In this document: piece after piece, positions 8,738 to 18,202 of the stretch
Layout of the letters: every line of letters starts with the position of its first letter
Numbering within the stretch: position 1 is the stretch's first letter
DNA from: Bacteroidota bacterium
Lineage (GTDB): Bacteria > Bacteroidota > Bacteroidia > Bacteroidales > Dysgonomonadaceae
Assembly: GCA_023424395.1 (NCBI GenBank)
Contig: JAFADY010000065.1
Coordinates: 26,286 to 90,285, forward strand
Direction of reading: 5' to 3'
Length of the DNA: 64,000 bases
Translations under genes and position numbers: made by a program
The notes under the pieces: model-generated
Database searches by the model: none
What the model was told of the DNA's origin: nothing
What the model saw: only the letters and a program-made list of their open reading frames with translations

Positions 8738-9106
8738 ATGTGGACAGATATTGCTGTGAAAAATGCCGATGAATTAAAGGATTTTTATTCTGAAGTATTC
8801 GGTTGGACGGTGCAGGAAGTGCCGATGGAAGACGAAAATGGTAAATATGCCGATTATGCTATGGTCGATAAAAACGGTGAAGGAGTGGGCGGCGTTTGTC
8901 ATAAACGCGGTATGAATAGCAATTTGCCATCGCAATGGATCGTATATTTTACCGTAGAAAATGTGCAAAAAAGTATCGAAACCTGTAACAACATGGGAGG
9001 AAAAGTGCTAAAAGAAACCAAAAACGATGATGGAGAATTGTTCTTCGCTTTACTCGAAGATCCATCGGGAGCCGTAGTAGGTATCGTACAGGAAGGAGCG
9101 TACTAA
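8738..9106 (+). CDS. VOC family (glyoxalase-like) protein
   Basis: A 122-residue single VOC domain starting MWTDIAVKNADELKDFYSEV. It has FGWTVQEVPM and a closing strand LEDPSGAVVGIVQE. The beta-alpha-beta-beta-beta repeat pattern is intact and the Glu near the C-terminus could be a metal ligand. The substrate is unknown. It lies eight bases after the TfoX-N gene. Confidence 0.85.
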   Translation: MWTDIAVKNADELKDFYSEVFGWTVQEVPMEDENGKYADYAMVDKNGEGVGGVCHKRGMNSNLPSQWIVYFTVENVQKSIETCNNMGGKVLKETKNDDGELFFALLEDPSGAVVGIVQEGAY

Positions 9107-9194
9107 GGTTAGTGATTCAATAGTTATTCGCTACGCGATATTCAATTGCGATGAGTTGCGATTTCTATCGAATATTTATAAAAAATAAAATTTT

Positions 9195-9629
9195 ATGTTG
9201 CAAAAAGAAATCTCAATAAATCAACCTGTTGAAAGGGTGTGGAAAGCGCTTACTCAGCCCGAAGAAATGCGAAACTGGTATTTCGACATTTCAAATTTCG
9301 AAGCAAGGGAAGGAGAAATTTTCGACTTCGTTGTCTCGTTCAGCGATGAAGACGGCGAGCACAACTTCCGCCATCTGTTCAACATCCTCGAAGTAATTCC
9401 GTACGAAAAACTCCGACACACTTGGGAGCATCCTAGGCACAGCACTGGCACATCAATCCTCACGTGGGAACTCACTCCCGAAGAAGAATCGACCAACGTT
9501 GTGCTTACGCACGAAGGCGCAGAGAGTTTTCTCGACGAAGGCAGCAAGTATTTCACCGAAGAAAGCTACACGGCCGGGTGGAACGATATTTTGCAAGGAT
9601 TGAAGGATTATCTCGAAAATGAAAAATAA
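9195..9629 (+). CDS. SRPBCC (AHSA1-like) domain protein
   Basis: A 144-residue AHSA1-type domain. It begins LQKEISINQPVERVWKALTQ followed by EEMRNWYFDIS, has the conserved LRHTWEHP strand near residue 76, and ends with a long helix GWNDILQGLKDYLEN. It is the fourth SRPBCC protein of the cluster. It is separated from the preceding VOC gene by 88 bases, so it may have its own promoter, though I see no clear one. Confidence 0.83.
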   Translation: MLQKEISINQPVERVWKALTQPEEMRNWYFDISNFEAREGEIFDFVVSFSDEDGEHNFRHLFNILEVIPYEKLRHTWEHPRHSTGTSILTWELTPEEESTNVVLTHEGAESFLDEGSKYFTEESYTAGWNDILQGLKDYLENEK

Positions 9630-9779
9630 AACAATGCGAGGCGGAAGCAGTAATCATGGCGAAGATTACGGTATCGCGTGGTAAGTGTTTGGTGTCGGAT
9701 GTCCGATGTCGGAATGTTGAAATCTATTATTTTTTTATCAGTATATATTCGTTCAATAACAATTTTAAAATTAAAAATC

Positions 9780-10199
9780 ATGGCAAAATTAAATTCGTAC
9801 CTCAACTTTGACGGTACTTGTGAAGAAGCATTCAACTTCTATAAATCCGTTTTTGGCGGCGAATTTCTCGGCGGTGTGTACAAAATGAAAGACATGCAGG
9901 GCATGGAAATTCCCGAAGAAGCAAAAGAACTGGTTATGCACGTTGGCCTTCCCATTGGCGAAGATATGTTGATGGGTTCCGATGTGATGCCCGGACGGCC
10001 CTTTACGATGGGTAACAACAATTACATCAGCATTTTTCCTGAAAGCCGCGAAGAAGCCGATCGTTTATTCGCCGCCTTATCCGAGGACGGAGAAGTGGAA
10101 ATGCCGATGGAAGATCAGTTCTGGGGCGATTACTTCGGCAGTTTGAAAGACAAATTCGGTGTGTATTGGATGGTGAATTTTAATCAAGAAAATTTATAA
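9780..10199 (+). CDS. VOC family (PhnB-like) protein
   Basis: A 139-residue PhnB-like VOC protein: KLNSYLNFDGTCEEAFNFYK at the start, then FGGEFLGGVYKM, and FWGDYFGSLKDKFGVYWMVN at the end. The frame is open further upstream to 9678, but the domain begins at the ATG at 9780, which follows an AT-rich leader. The substrate is unknown. Confidence 0.85.
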   Translation: MAKLNSYLNFDGTCEEAFNFYKSVFGGEFLGGVYKMKDMQGMEIPEEAKELVMHVGLPIGEDMLMGSDVMPGRPFTMGNNNYISIFPESREEADRLFAALSEDGEVEMPMEDQFWGDYFGSLKDKFGVYWMVNFNQENL

Positions 10200-10203
10200 T
10201 AAA

Positions 10204-10596
10204 ATGGAAGAAAAAAAGTACAATCCGGTAGGTTGGTTCGAAATCTATGTGGAAGACATGGACAGAGCCCAAAGTTTTTACGAAGAAGTGTTTCAAACAG
10301 AGTTGGTAAACTTGGCCGATCCCACAGATCTATCGATGAAAATGATGGCATTTCCGTTCTCGATGGAAGATTTGCCCGGAGCAAGTGGAACGCTCGTGTG
10401 GCAGGAAGGAATGCCGAGTGGCGGAAACAGCACCATTATTTATTTCAGTTCGTTGGATTGTTCTGTGGAAGAGAGCAGGGTAGAAGCTGCCGGAGGCAAG
10501 GTGTTGCAACCAAAAATGAGCATCGGCGAGCACGGATTTATGTCGCTTATGGAAGATACAGAAGGGAATACTGTGGGGATTCATTCGATGAAGTAA
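10204..10596 (+). CDS. VOC family (glyoxalase-like) protein
   Basis: A 130-residue single VOC domain: NPVGWFEIYVEDMDRAQSFY at the start, then EEVFQTELV and a closing strand MEDTEGNTVGIHSM. It lies four bases after the preceding VOC gene, so the two are surely co-transcribed. It is the last of the small-protein run, ahead of the galactose operon. No substrate can be inferred. Confidence 0.85.
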   Translation: MEEKKYNPVGWFEIYVEDMDRAQSFYEEVFQTELVNLADPTDLSMKMMAFPFSMEDLPGASGTLVWQEGMPSGGNSTIIYFSSLDCSVEESRVEAAGGKVLQPKMSIGEHGFMSLMEDTEGNTVGIHSMK

Positions 10597-10809
10597 TTTT
10601 TTTGAAGATTTAAAAGTTAACATAAGATTGATGAAATTTGAAGACAAAAAATATTCAGAAAATGTTGAAATACACGCTGATCCTTTAAAACATGTTTTAT
10701 AACATTTGTTTTTCCGTTATTGCACAACGAAAAATATGTTATTTTTACACGAATTTTAAGAAAGATACTCCAGTCTTCATCACATCTTACTTTTAAACCT
10801 ACAAAGAAC

Positions 10810-11883
10810 ATGAATAAAATGTATAGCAAATCCGGTTTGCTGGTCGAATCATTTGAAAAAATCGTTGATGGAAAGCAAACCGGATTATACGTTCTTACTA
10901 ATAAAATCGGAAGTGAGCTCACCGTAACCAATTACGGTGCGCGTATAGTTTCTCTCATAGTCCCCGACCGGAACGGCAATCTGGTAGATGTTGTATTAGG
11001 TTACCCTTCAATAGATGAGTATTTAAAACCCGATGAGCCACATTTTGGCGCTGTTTGCGGAAGAACCGCAAATAGAATTGCCCAAGGCAGATTCAGCCTC
11101 GATGGCAAAGATTATAAACTTGCCATAAACAATGGCCCCAATTCGCTTCATGGAGGAGAGAAGGGATTCAGTCGTAAAGTGTGGAATGTTTTGGATGTCA
11201 AAGAAAACAGCATCGAATTACAATACATTTCTCTCGATGGAGAAGAGGGTTATCCCGGAAATCTTGATTCAAAAGTTAAATATATATTATCTGACGACAA
11301 TGCCCTTGAAATTTATTATCAAGCAACTACGGATAAAACCACCATTATAAACCTAACCAATCACACATATTTTAATTTGTCGGGCGAAGGCAACGGTTCC
11401 GTACTCGATCATATTTTAACTTTAAATGCTGATACATATTTGCCTACTGATGCCACAGCGATTCCTTACGGAGATGCCGAACCGGTACACAATACTCCTA
11501 TGGATTTTACTGCGCCGCATGAAATTGGCGAAAGAATTAACGATGATTTTCAGCAAATACATTATGGCAAAGGTTATGATCATACTTTTGTATTGAATAA
11601 AAACAGAGAGAATGAATACTCGTATGTGGGAGTTTGTGAATCTCCTAAAACCGGAATTAAAATGAAAATGTTTACCACAGAACCCGGAGTGCAAGTGTAC
11701 ACCGGAAACTGGATCACCACTGAATATTTAGCAAAAAATGCCCATGAATATACAGAGAGGTCGGGTGTTTGTTTCGAAACACAACATTTCCCCGATAGCA
11801 TCAACAAACCCGAATATCCTTCGGTAATTCTTAATCCGGATAAAGTTTTTGAATCCAGAACAACGTACAAATTTTCAGTATAA
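10810..11883 (+). CDS. galM: Aldose 1-epimerase (galactose mutarotase)
   Basis: A 357-residue GalM-family protein that interconverts alpha and beta anomers of galactose/glucose in the Leloir pathway. Family segments are the N-terminal LTVTNYGARIVSL, GRTANRIAQGRF near residue 80, NGPNSLHGGEKGFSRKVW carrying a catalytic-region His, and LTNHTYFNLSGEG near residue 180, with a GVCFETQHFPDSIN block carrying the conserved Glu/Gln region near the C-terminus. An upstream in-frame start (10720) is less likely because it adds unconserved residues. It is the first gene of a galM-transporter-galK operon. Confidence 0.93.
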   Translation: MNKMYSKSGLLVESFEKIVDGKQTGLYVLTNKIGSELTVTNYGARIVSLIVPDRNGNLVDVVLGYPSIDEYLKPDEPHFGAVCGRTANRIAQGRFSLDGKDYKLAINNGPNSLHGGEKGFSRKVWNVLDVKENSIELQYISLDGEEGYPGNLDSKVKYILSDDNALEIYYQATTDKTTIINLTNHTYFNLSGEGNGSVLDHILTLNADTYLPTDATAIPYGDAEPVHNTPMDFTAPHEIGERINDDFQQIHYGKGYDHTFVLNKNRENEYSYVGVCESPKTGIKMKMFTTEPGVQVYTGNWITTEYLAKNAHEYTERSGVCFETQHFPDSINKPEYPSVILNPDKVFESRTTYKFSV

Positions 11884-11931
11884 ATATCGATTTTTCATTA
11901 TAGAACTAATTAACTAATAATTTAAAAAAGT

Positions 11932-13257
11932 ATGAATACAGCAACTCAAAAGAAAAACTACGCATTGCCCATTGCGGTGATGTTTATGTTGTTTTTTATG
12001 ATCTCGTTCGTTACCGGATTGCAAAATCCGATGGGTGTAATTGTTAAAAACCAATTTGGCGCCAGCAATGCCATGTCACAATTGGGAAATTTGGCCAATT
12101 TCATTGCTTATGCATTTATGGGAATTCCGGCAGGAATTATTCTGGAGAGAAAAGGTTATAAATTCACATCTTTAATGGCTGTAGCCATTGGATTTATTGG
12201 TGTTTTGATAACCTTTATGTCGGGACAAGTTTCCAGTTTCGGCGTTTATTTGGCAGGAGCGTTCATATCGGGTTTTTCTATGTGTATGTTGAATACGGTT
12301 GTCAATCCTATGTTGAACACACTTGGCGGTGGAGGCAACAAAGGAAACCAATTGATCCAGTTTGGTGGAGCTATTAATTCAATTGGAGCTACAATAGTTC
12401 CTGTACTCGTTGGTTATCTTATGGGCGATGTGGCACAGGCGGCTATAAGCGATGCAAATCCGGCATTGTATCTTGCTATGGGTATTTTTGCCTTTGCTTT
12501 CATTGTGATTTTAGTAGTTAAAATCCCGGAGCCTCGTTTGGCAATTGTAAAAGCGAAAAAGAAAGTAAAAGACAATCATAGTGCGATGTCCTTCCGTCAC
12601 TTTGTGTTGGGTATAGTAGCTATTTTTATTTATGTAGGCGTTGAAGTTGGAATTCCAAACATTGCTAATTTATATATGACTACCGATGCTACTGGAGGCG
12701 GATTAGGTATTGCTGCCGGTGTTGCAGGTTCAATTGTCGGGTTATATTGGTTGCTGATGCTTGTCGGACGTTTAGTCGGAGCCTCCATCGGAGCGAAGGT
12801 TTCCAGTAAATCCATGCTCACTTTTACTTCTCTGTTAGGTATTCTATTAATATTGATGGTTATTTTTATCCCTGCCGGACCTTCGATTACTTTATTTGGA
12901 GCAGTTGTTCCTATTAAAGTTTTCTTCCTGGTATTGGCCGGATTGTGTACTTCCATTATGTGGGGCAGTATATTTAATCTTGCCGTTGAAGGATTGGGTA
13001 AATACACCGAAATGGCTTCAGGAATTTTCATGGTAATGGTTTGTGGTGGAGGTATCTTGCCTTGGATACAAGGCGCTATTGCCGATAATGCAGGCTTCTT
13101 GAATAGTTATTGGCTAGTGATTGCGGGACTTATATACTTGCTATTCTACGCTTTGGCAGGCTCAAAAAATGTAAATACCCATATTTCAGTAGCCGATGAA
13201 GATGTTCCCGTGGTTCTTGCCTCAGAAAGTTTACCAACAGAGGAACAAATGCAATAA
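11932..13257 (+). CDS. Sugar MFS transporter (FucP/GluP-like, probable galactose/glucose permease)
   Basis: A 441-residue major-facilitator protein with about 12 predicted membrane segments. The opening FFMISFVTGLQNPMGVIVKN and the GGGGNKGNQLIQFGGAINSI segment near residue 125 are typical of the FucP/GluP proton-sugar symporter branch in Bacteroidota. Its position between galM and galK points to galactose (perhaps also glucose) uptake across the inner membrane. That substrate is inferred from context. Confidence 0.88.
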   Translation: MNTATQKKNYALPIAVMFMLFFMISFVTGLQNPMGVIVKNQFGASNAMSQLGNLANFIAYAFMGIPAGIILERKGYKFTSLMAVAIGFIGVLITFMSGQVSSFGVYLAGAFISGFSMCMLNTVVNPMLNTLGGGGNKGNQLIQFGGAINSIGATIVPVLVGYLMGDVAQAAISDANPALYLAMGIFAFAFIVILVVKIPEPRLAIVKAKKKVKDNHSAMSFRHFVLGIVAIFIYVGVEVGIPNIANLYMTTDATGGGLGIAAGVAGSIVGLYWLLMLVGRLVGASIGAKVSSKSMLTFTSLLGILLILMVIFIPAGPSITLFGAVVPIKVFFLVLAGLCTSIMWGSIFNLAVEGLGKYTEMASGIFMVMVCGGGILPWIQGAIADNAGFLNSYWLVIAGLIYLLFYALAGSKNVNTHISVADEDVPVVLASESLPTEEQMQ

Positions 13258-13274
13258 TAAAATAAAAGGATAAA

Positions 13275-14429
13275 ATGAGAAAAGAAGAGATTCTAAAAAT
13301 ATTTAAAGAAAAATACGGTAATGAAACACCCGAAGTTTATGCATCTCCCGGACGCATAAACCTCATTGGGGAGCACACAGATTACAACGGAAGTTTTGTT
13401 TTTCCGGGTGCTATAGATAAAGGGATGATCGCTGCCATTCGTTTAAATGGAACCGATAAGGTAAAAGCTTTCGCTATTGACTTAAACGAAAGTTCAGAGT
13501 TCGGATTAAATGAAGAAGACTTACCTAAAGAAGGTTGGGCAAAATATATTTTCGGCGTATGCCGCGAAATTATTAAAAGAGGCGGCAAAGTTGAAGGCTT
13601 TGATACGGTTTTTTCCGGCGATGTGCCACTGGGTGCAGGAATGTCATCTTCTGCGGCATTAGAAAGTACTTACGCTTTCGCGTTGAACGATATGCTTCAC
13701 CTGAACATCGATAAATTTGAGTTGGCAAGAATCGGGCAATCAACCGAACATAATTACGTAGGCGTAAAATGCGGCATCATGGATCAATTTGCGTCACTAT
13801 TTGGGAAAGAAGGCCATTTGATGCGTTTGGATACCAAAACAATGGAATTCGAGTATTTCCCGTTCGATCCTGAACCGCACGGTTATAAACTTGTATTACT
13901 GGACACGGTCGTAAAGCACGAATTGGCTTCATCGGCATACAACAAGCGGCGTGAGTCTTGCGAACGCGCCGCTGCCGAAATCGCTAAAAATCACCCGCAA
14001 GTGGAGTTTCTTCGCGATGCGAGTATGGACATGCTTAAAGAAGTGAAAGATAAGATTTCGGAAGAAGATTATATGCGTGCGGAATATGTTATAGAAGAAA
14101 CTCAGCGCGTGAGAGACGTGAGCGATGCCCTTCAAAAAGACGATTATGAAACTGTTGGAGTAAAAATGTATGAAACACATCATGGAATGAGTAAACTTTA
14201 CGAAGTAAGTTGTGAAGAACTCGATTTTCTGAACGATGTGGCCAAAGAGCATGGCGTTACAGGTTCTCGGGTAATGGGTGGTGGTTTTGGTGGTTGTACG
14301 ATAAATTTAGTCAGAAACGAATTGTACGATTCATTTATAGAAGATGCAAAAAAACAATTTAAGGAAAAATACGGACACGAACCTAAGGTCTATGACGTTG
14401 TGATAAGCAACGGCGCACGGAAACTGTAA
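13275..14429 (+). CDS. galK: Galactokinase
   Basis: A 384-residue GHMP kinase phosphorylating galactose to galactose-1-phosphate. The galactokinase signature SPGRINLIGEHTDYNG is at about residues 24-39. The ATP-binding motif PLGAGMSSSAALE is near residue 118, and the C-terminal GHMP motif SRVMGGGFGGCTINLV near residue 334. It lies 17 bases after the transporter and ends the operon. galT and galE are not in the window, so the remaining Leloir steps must be encoded elsewhere. Confidence 0.96.
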   Translation: MRKEEILKIFKEKYGNETPEVYASPGRINLIGEHTDYNGSFVFPGAIDKGMIAAIRLNGTDKVKAFAIDLNESSEFGLNEEDLPKEGWAKYIFGVCREIIKRGGKVEGFDTVFSGDVPLGAGMSSSAALESTYAFALNDMLHLNIDKFELARIGQSTEHNYVGVKCGIMDQFASLFGKEGHLMRLDTKTMEFEYFPFDPEPHGYKLVLLDTVVKHELASSAYNKRRESCERAAAEIAKNHPQVEFLRDASMDMLKEVKDKISEEDYMRAEYVIEETQRVRDVSDALQKDDYETVGVKMYETHHGMSKLYEVSCEELDFLNDVAKEHGVTGSRVMGGGFGGCTINLVRNELYDSFIEDAKKQFKEKYGHEPKVYDVVISNGARKL

Positions 14430-14463
14430 AACGGAAGCGGGTATTTTTCTATTTAGTTAGAGG

Positions 14464-14497
14464 AGGCTGTCTCAAAATGAGACAGCCTTCATTGTTT
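14464..14497 (+). terminator. Terminator of the galactose operon
   Basis: A perfect 10-bp stem (GGCTGTCTCA at 14465-14474, TGAGACAGCC at 14478-14487) with an AAA loop is followed by a T-rich tail, 35 bases after galK. It is of the AGGCTGTCTC hairpin type common in Bacteroidota. Confidence 0.85.
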
Positions 14498-14512
14498 TAT
14501 AAGTTGAATTTA

Positions 14513-14590
14513 ATCTGACAGTCAAGGGCAAAAAACTTAAATTTGCAATTGCATAAACAAAACGAGTTTTACCCTTAACAACTGTCAGAT
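14513..14590. repeat. Long imperfect inverted repeat between convergent genes
   Basis: Outer arms ATCTGACAGT (14513-14522) and ACTGTCAGAT (14581-14590) are perfect. Inner arms CAAGGG and CCCTT, and an AAAAC/GTTTT pair, extend the pairing. It lies between galK (plus) and the large lectin gene (minus). It could be a terminator for the minus-strand gene or a small MITE-like insertion; I cannot decide. Confidence 0.5.
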
Positions 14591-14615
14591 AGAGATTTAT
14601 TTTAATTTATTGGCT

Positions 14616-17600
14616 TTACTTACTTATTTTTTTATCGGTTATAATATTCGATCCTGAAAGTTTAATTCTCACCAAATGCAGTCCTTTATGCCAATGTGAA
14701 GCATTTAGTTGTTTATAATTTAGACCTTTTATCGTGTTAAACTGTTCGGAAACAATTTTTCTGCCCAAAGGATCGTAGATTTCAATCGTTGCTAAGTCTG
14801 ATTCAGGAGAAAGAAATTCTATGTTTAATGCATCTTCTACAGGATTCGGATATATTTTTACGTAGTTGGTTTGCGTTTGCAAAATTAACTCTTCTTCCGT
14901 GAAAGATATATTTGCATCGCGTGTGTTTAAAGGTGATTCAGACAGATAATCAAAACGCCATAATTGCCAATCTTGTTCAAAATCACGTGTGTTCCAATCC
15001 CAAGTTTGTATTTGTGCCAAGTTGTGAGCTCCATCTATTTCCACCACTTTACCGGAAGACTTATTGATGATTTTCATATAGCCGCCCGAAACCGGAGAAA
15101 TACTCCATTTTTGACAATCATTATTTAACCATTGCCATTGACCTATGTCTGCACCATTCTCGTTTTTACAATTTGTTAAATCCATTACTTCTCCACTAAG
15201 GAGTGAAGTGAACTTGTAATAACCATCATTTGTAGGCTCGATTAACCACTTTTGAGCATTTCCTCCATGCCACGTATATTGAACAAGATTTCGGTCGCCC
15301 GTTCCGTTGAATCCATGATTATCTAAAACTTGGTAACTGTGTTTAGCAACAATTTTATACACTCCTGCTTTCAAATCGCATTTTTCTATCCTCCATTGTT
15401 GCCAATTAGCACCATTAGCATCCCATTGTTTCGCTTTATCGGCATGCATTTCCAAAACTTTGTTTGTTGCTTTGTTTCTTATTTCATAAAATTGTCCTCC
15501 CTGAATTGGATTGAAATACCATTTTTGAATATCTGCATTGATCCATGACTCTTGACTTATGGATGCCCCGTTTTCATAACTGTTGTCTTTTGGCTGTATC
15601 ACTTCACCTGACTGAACACTTGTTATTTTGTAATATCCCGGCTCAACCGGGTCTATCCTCCATCTTTGAAATACCATATCATTTCTGCCCCATTGTATGA
15701 CGTCTGCACCACCGTTGCCTCCATTATCCATCATTAATTCACCCGATTTATTGATAAAAAACATATACACACCTGCTTCAATGGGCGTATTGAGAGTCTT
15801 TTTTCTTACTATATTGCTTTTCATAAGTAAGGATGTGTAAGGATTCCAGGTCGATAGCGTCCAGAAAACAGTAGTGTGATCGGTGTCACCTCTTGCGAAA
15901 TCTTCAAACTGGTATGGACCGTAAGGACCACCTGGTCCGTTTTGTGGTATAGTAGTATTATCATCCGGATTTTCACCTTCGGTACAATCGGGATAGTACA
16001 TAAAGTGACAATAGCCACCATCTTCCCAAGCATCGAACAAACTCATATCGTCAGACCACGCACCCCATGGATTATCTGCTAATCGAAAAGTTGTTCCATA
16101 GTATGTAAGTATCCATTTCTTAATGAAATTATTGTATGATAATGAAAGTTCCCCGACATTTCCTTGTTCGAATAAAGGTATTGCATCTTCTACACGCGGT
16201 GACCACCTAGGTTTACCATCGCCGCTTACTCCCATAAAATACCGAATACTATTCAAATTTTCTATTTGATCACCACGCTGATAAGCAAGAAATATTTGAC
16301 TCCTGCGATACGGCCCTGAACCTACCATAACTTGTATATCGCTCCCGATAGGTTCAGGATAATTAATATCGGATTTGGTTTTTACTACACTAACATTAAT
16401 GAATTTTGATGCCGGCATATTATATAATCGAGTGAAAGAATATCCGTTGTTGGTAGATTTTGCAAGCGCACTAAATGTCATGGTAGTTCCTCCATTTCCG
16501 TCACTTCCACTGTTGCTTACGTATATATACATATTGTTATTCCAACTTACACCTTCTACTCCCACACCGAAAGGCCCCATGTTAACTCCGCTTACAACGA
16601 TTTCTCGATATCTTCCATCTAAATATTTAACAAAATCGAGTTTAGCTCCCCAATCCAAATTAGTATTATTACTCATTATTCCGATAGGATCTTGAGCGCC
16701 TCGTTGTTGATAATAGGTGGTATGAAACTGATCGCCGAATAGCAAATATGTTTGGCCGTTATGTGCAAAAGGAACGCCTAAATCGGTATTTGGTAGTCTG
16801 TATCTTTCGTAAGAGCGAGATAATGTGGGCTGATTTCTTTGAAAATCCCAGTCTCCAACTAGTTGATTTATTTTTTTTGTTGAACGATGTTCATAAACAA
16901 AATCATTTACAGGAGTCATAACTTTCTCAAGTCTCCATCGTTGCCAATCTTTTGAGTTCCAGTCATACATTTGTATAGCAGCATCAGAGTTTATTCCTCC
17001 AGCGTTTACTTCTATCACTTTTCCTGAGAGCTTATTTACTATCATCAGGAAGCCATCGCCTAATTCTTCAAAACTCCACTTCTGACAATCTTTATTTAAC
17101 CAAGATGCCTGACGAACTAACGAACCATTGTTATTTCCACAATCAGTCGATTCCAGCACTTTGTTGCTTACAATGCTCGTTATTTTATAAAATCCATTTC
17201 CTACCGGATCAATTCTCCAATTCTGGAAATTTGAAAAGTTGCGTCCCCATTGCACTACGTTTCCGTATTCTCCACTACCGGTATAAGCGGTATTATCAAG
17301 GTAATTATTGCTATGTTTTACAGCTATTCTATAGATTCCGGGTGCTATGGTTAAAGAAGGTTTTTTTTCCAAACGCCATCTCTGACAGTCACCACCAAGC
17401 CATCCCCATTGCCAAACGTTTGCACCGTCTTGAGTTTCAGAATATTTTACATCCATTACTTTTCCTGAATTCTTATTGACAACTCTATAAAAACCATCAT
17501 CTAATTTTTCAAATCTCCACTTTTGACAATCATTATCTAACCAATCCCATTGTCGGATGTCTGCCCCATCCTCTGTGCCACAATCATTCACGTCAACGGC

Positions 17601-17861
17601 TAGGCCTCCCGACAGACAAACAAGTTTGTAATAACCGCCACCAACCGAGTCAATCTTCCATTTTTGAAAATCGAGCCCGTTTGAGCCCCATTGATAGACA
17701 TCTTTATTTGTTGTGGAGGGATAGCCTGCATTATCCAGTGTTTTATTACTGTGTTTAATATAAAGAGTATAAACTCCTGGTTCAATTCGTTCTATTGTTT
17801 GCCCAATACTTTGTATAACTACACAGATAACAAAGATATTAATTAAATAAATTTTTTTCAT
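14616..17861 (-). CDS. Secreted multi-lectin protein: four ricin-type trefoils, DUF4185-like domain, T9SS sorting domain
   Basis: A 1081-residue exported protein. After a signal peptide (about residues 1-20) come two ricin-B-type trefoils (about 27-168 and 170-317), a central DUF4185-like module (about 325-690, with LGVPFAHNGQTYLLFGDQF), two more trefoils (about 695-840 and 842-985) and a T9SS C-terminal sorting domain (about 1001-1081, KIYPNPVEDALNI and YDPLGRKIV). Each trefoil has three Q-x-W lobes, twelve in total (for example FQKW, CQKW, CQRW in the first). DUF4185 proteins in mycobacteria were reported to be D-arabinan-degrading glycosidases (GH183), so a polysaccharide-binding enzyme at the cell surface is plausible. 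Activity here is inference. Confidence 0.85.
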   Translation of the reverse strand: MKKIYLINIFVICVVIQSIGQTIERIEPGVYTLYIKHSNKTLDNAGYPSTTNKDVYQWGSNGLDFQKWKIDSVGGGYYKLVCLSGGLAVDVNDCGTEDGADIRQWDWLDNDCQKWRFEKLDDGFYRVVNKNSGKVMDVKYSETQDGANVWQWGWLGGDCQRWRLEKKPSLTIAPGIYRIAVKHSNNYLDNTAYTGSGEYGNVVQWGRNFSNFQNWRIDPVGNGFYKITSIVSNKVLESTDCGNNNGSLVRQASWLNKDCQKWSFEELGDGFLMIVNKLSGKVIEVNAGGINSDAAIQMYDWNSKDWQRWRLEKVMTPVNDFVYEHRSTKKINQLVGDWDFQRNQPTLSRSYERYRLPNTDLGVPFAHNGQTYLLFGDQFHTTYYQQRGAQDPIGIMSNNTNLDWGAKLDFVKYLDGRYREIVVSGVNMGPFGVGVEGVSWNNNMYIYVSNSGSDGNGGTTMTFSALAKSTNNGYSFTRLYNMPASKFINVSVVKTKSDINYPEPIGSDIQVMVGSGPYRRSQIFLAYQRGDQIENLNSIRYFMGVSGDGKPRWSPRVEDAIPLFEQGNVGELSLSYNNFIKKWILTYYGTTFRLADNPWGAWSDDMSLFDAWEDGGYCHFMYYPDCTEGENPDDNTTIPQNGPGGPYGPYQFEDFARGDTDHTTVFWTLSTWNPYTSLLMKSNIVRKKTLNTPIEAGVYMFFINKSGELMMDNGGNGGADVIQWGRNDMVFQRWRIDPVEPGYYKITSVQSGEVIQPKDNSYENGASISQESWINADIQKWYFNPIQGGQFYEIRNKATNKVLEMHADKAKQWDANGANWQQWRIEKCDLKAGVYKIVAKHSYQVLDNHGFNGTGDRNLVQYTWHGGNAQKWLIEPTNDGYYKFTSLLSGEVMDLTNCKNENGADIGQWQWLNNDCQKWSISPVSGGYMKIINKSSGKVVEIDGAHNLAQIQTWDWNTRDFEQDWQLWRFDYLSESPLNTRDANISFTEEELILQTQTNYVKIYPNPVEDALNIEFLSPESDLATIEIYDPLGRKIVSEQFNTIKGLNYKQLNASHWHKGLHLVRIKLSGSNIITDKKISK

Positions 17862-17965
17862 GCATTGGAAATGTTAGGAATTAGTGTAACTGATTTCGTG
17901 ATAAAACTGTAAAAATATATTTTTTTTCATTTCGTTTAGAAAAAAACTGCATGTTCTTTAACATA

Positions 17966-18010
17966 AATCACAAATCCCTGTAATTTGAACGATTACAGGG
18001 ATTTGTGATT
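17966..18010 (-). terminator. Terminator downstream of tRNA-Phe
   Basis: A perfect 19-bp stem (arms 17966-17984 and 17992-18010) with a 7-base loop lies just past the 3' end of the minus-strand tRNA gene. A/T runs on both sides could let it work in both directions. Confidence 0.85.
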
Positions 18011-18018
18011 TTATTAAG

Positions 18019-18091
<73 letters not shown>

Positions 18092-18114
18092 ATTGCTTTT
18101 CAAATTTGCGACTG

Positions 18115-18122
18115 CAAAGATA
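18115..18122 (-). promoter_or_regulatory. -7 box of the tRNA-Phe promoter
   Basis: On the minus strand the sequence is TATCTTTG, an exact match to the Bacteroidota -7 consensus TAnnTTTG, 24 bases before the tRNA 5' end. A partial -33 box (CTTG) lies 20 bases further upstream. Confidence 0.7.
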
Positions 18123-18202
18123 AGTTCATTTTTTTACTAATGCAAGCGTTCAAATAAAAATTACAGATTTTTGTTTGTTCCTAATCTCAAAAACACCAAC
18201 TC

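Noticed and set aside
10705..10747. Promoter for galM from TTTG at 10705 and TATTTTTA at 10740
   Set aside because: The spacing is 31 bases, too long for a Bacteroidota promoter, and the -7 box does not end in G.
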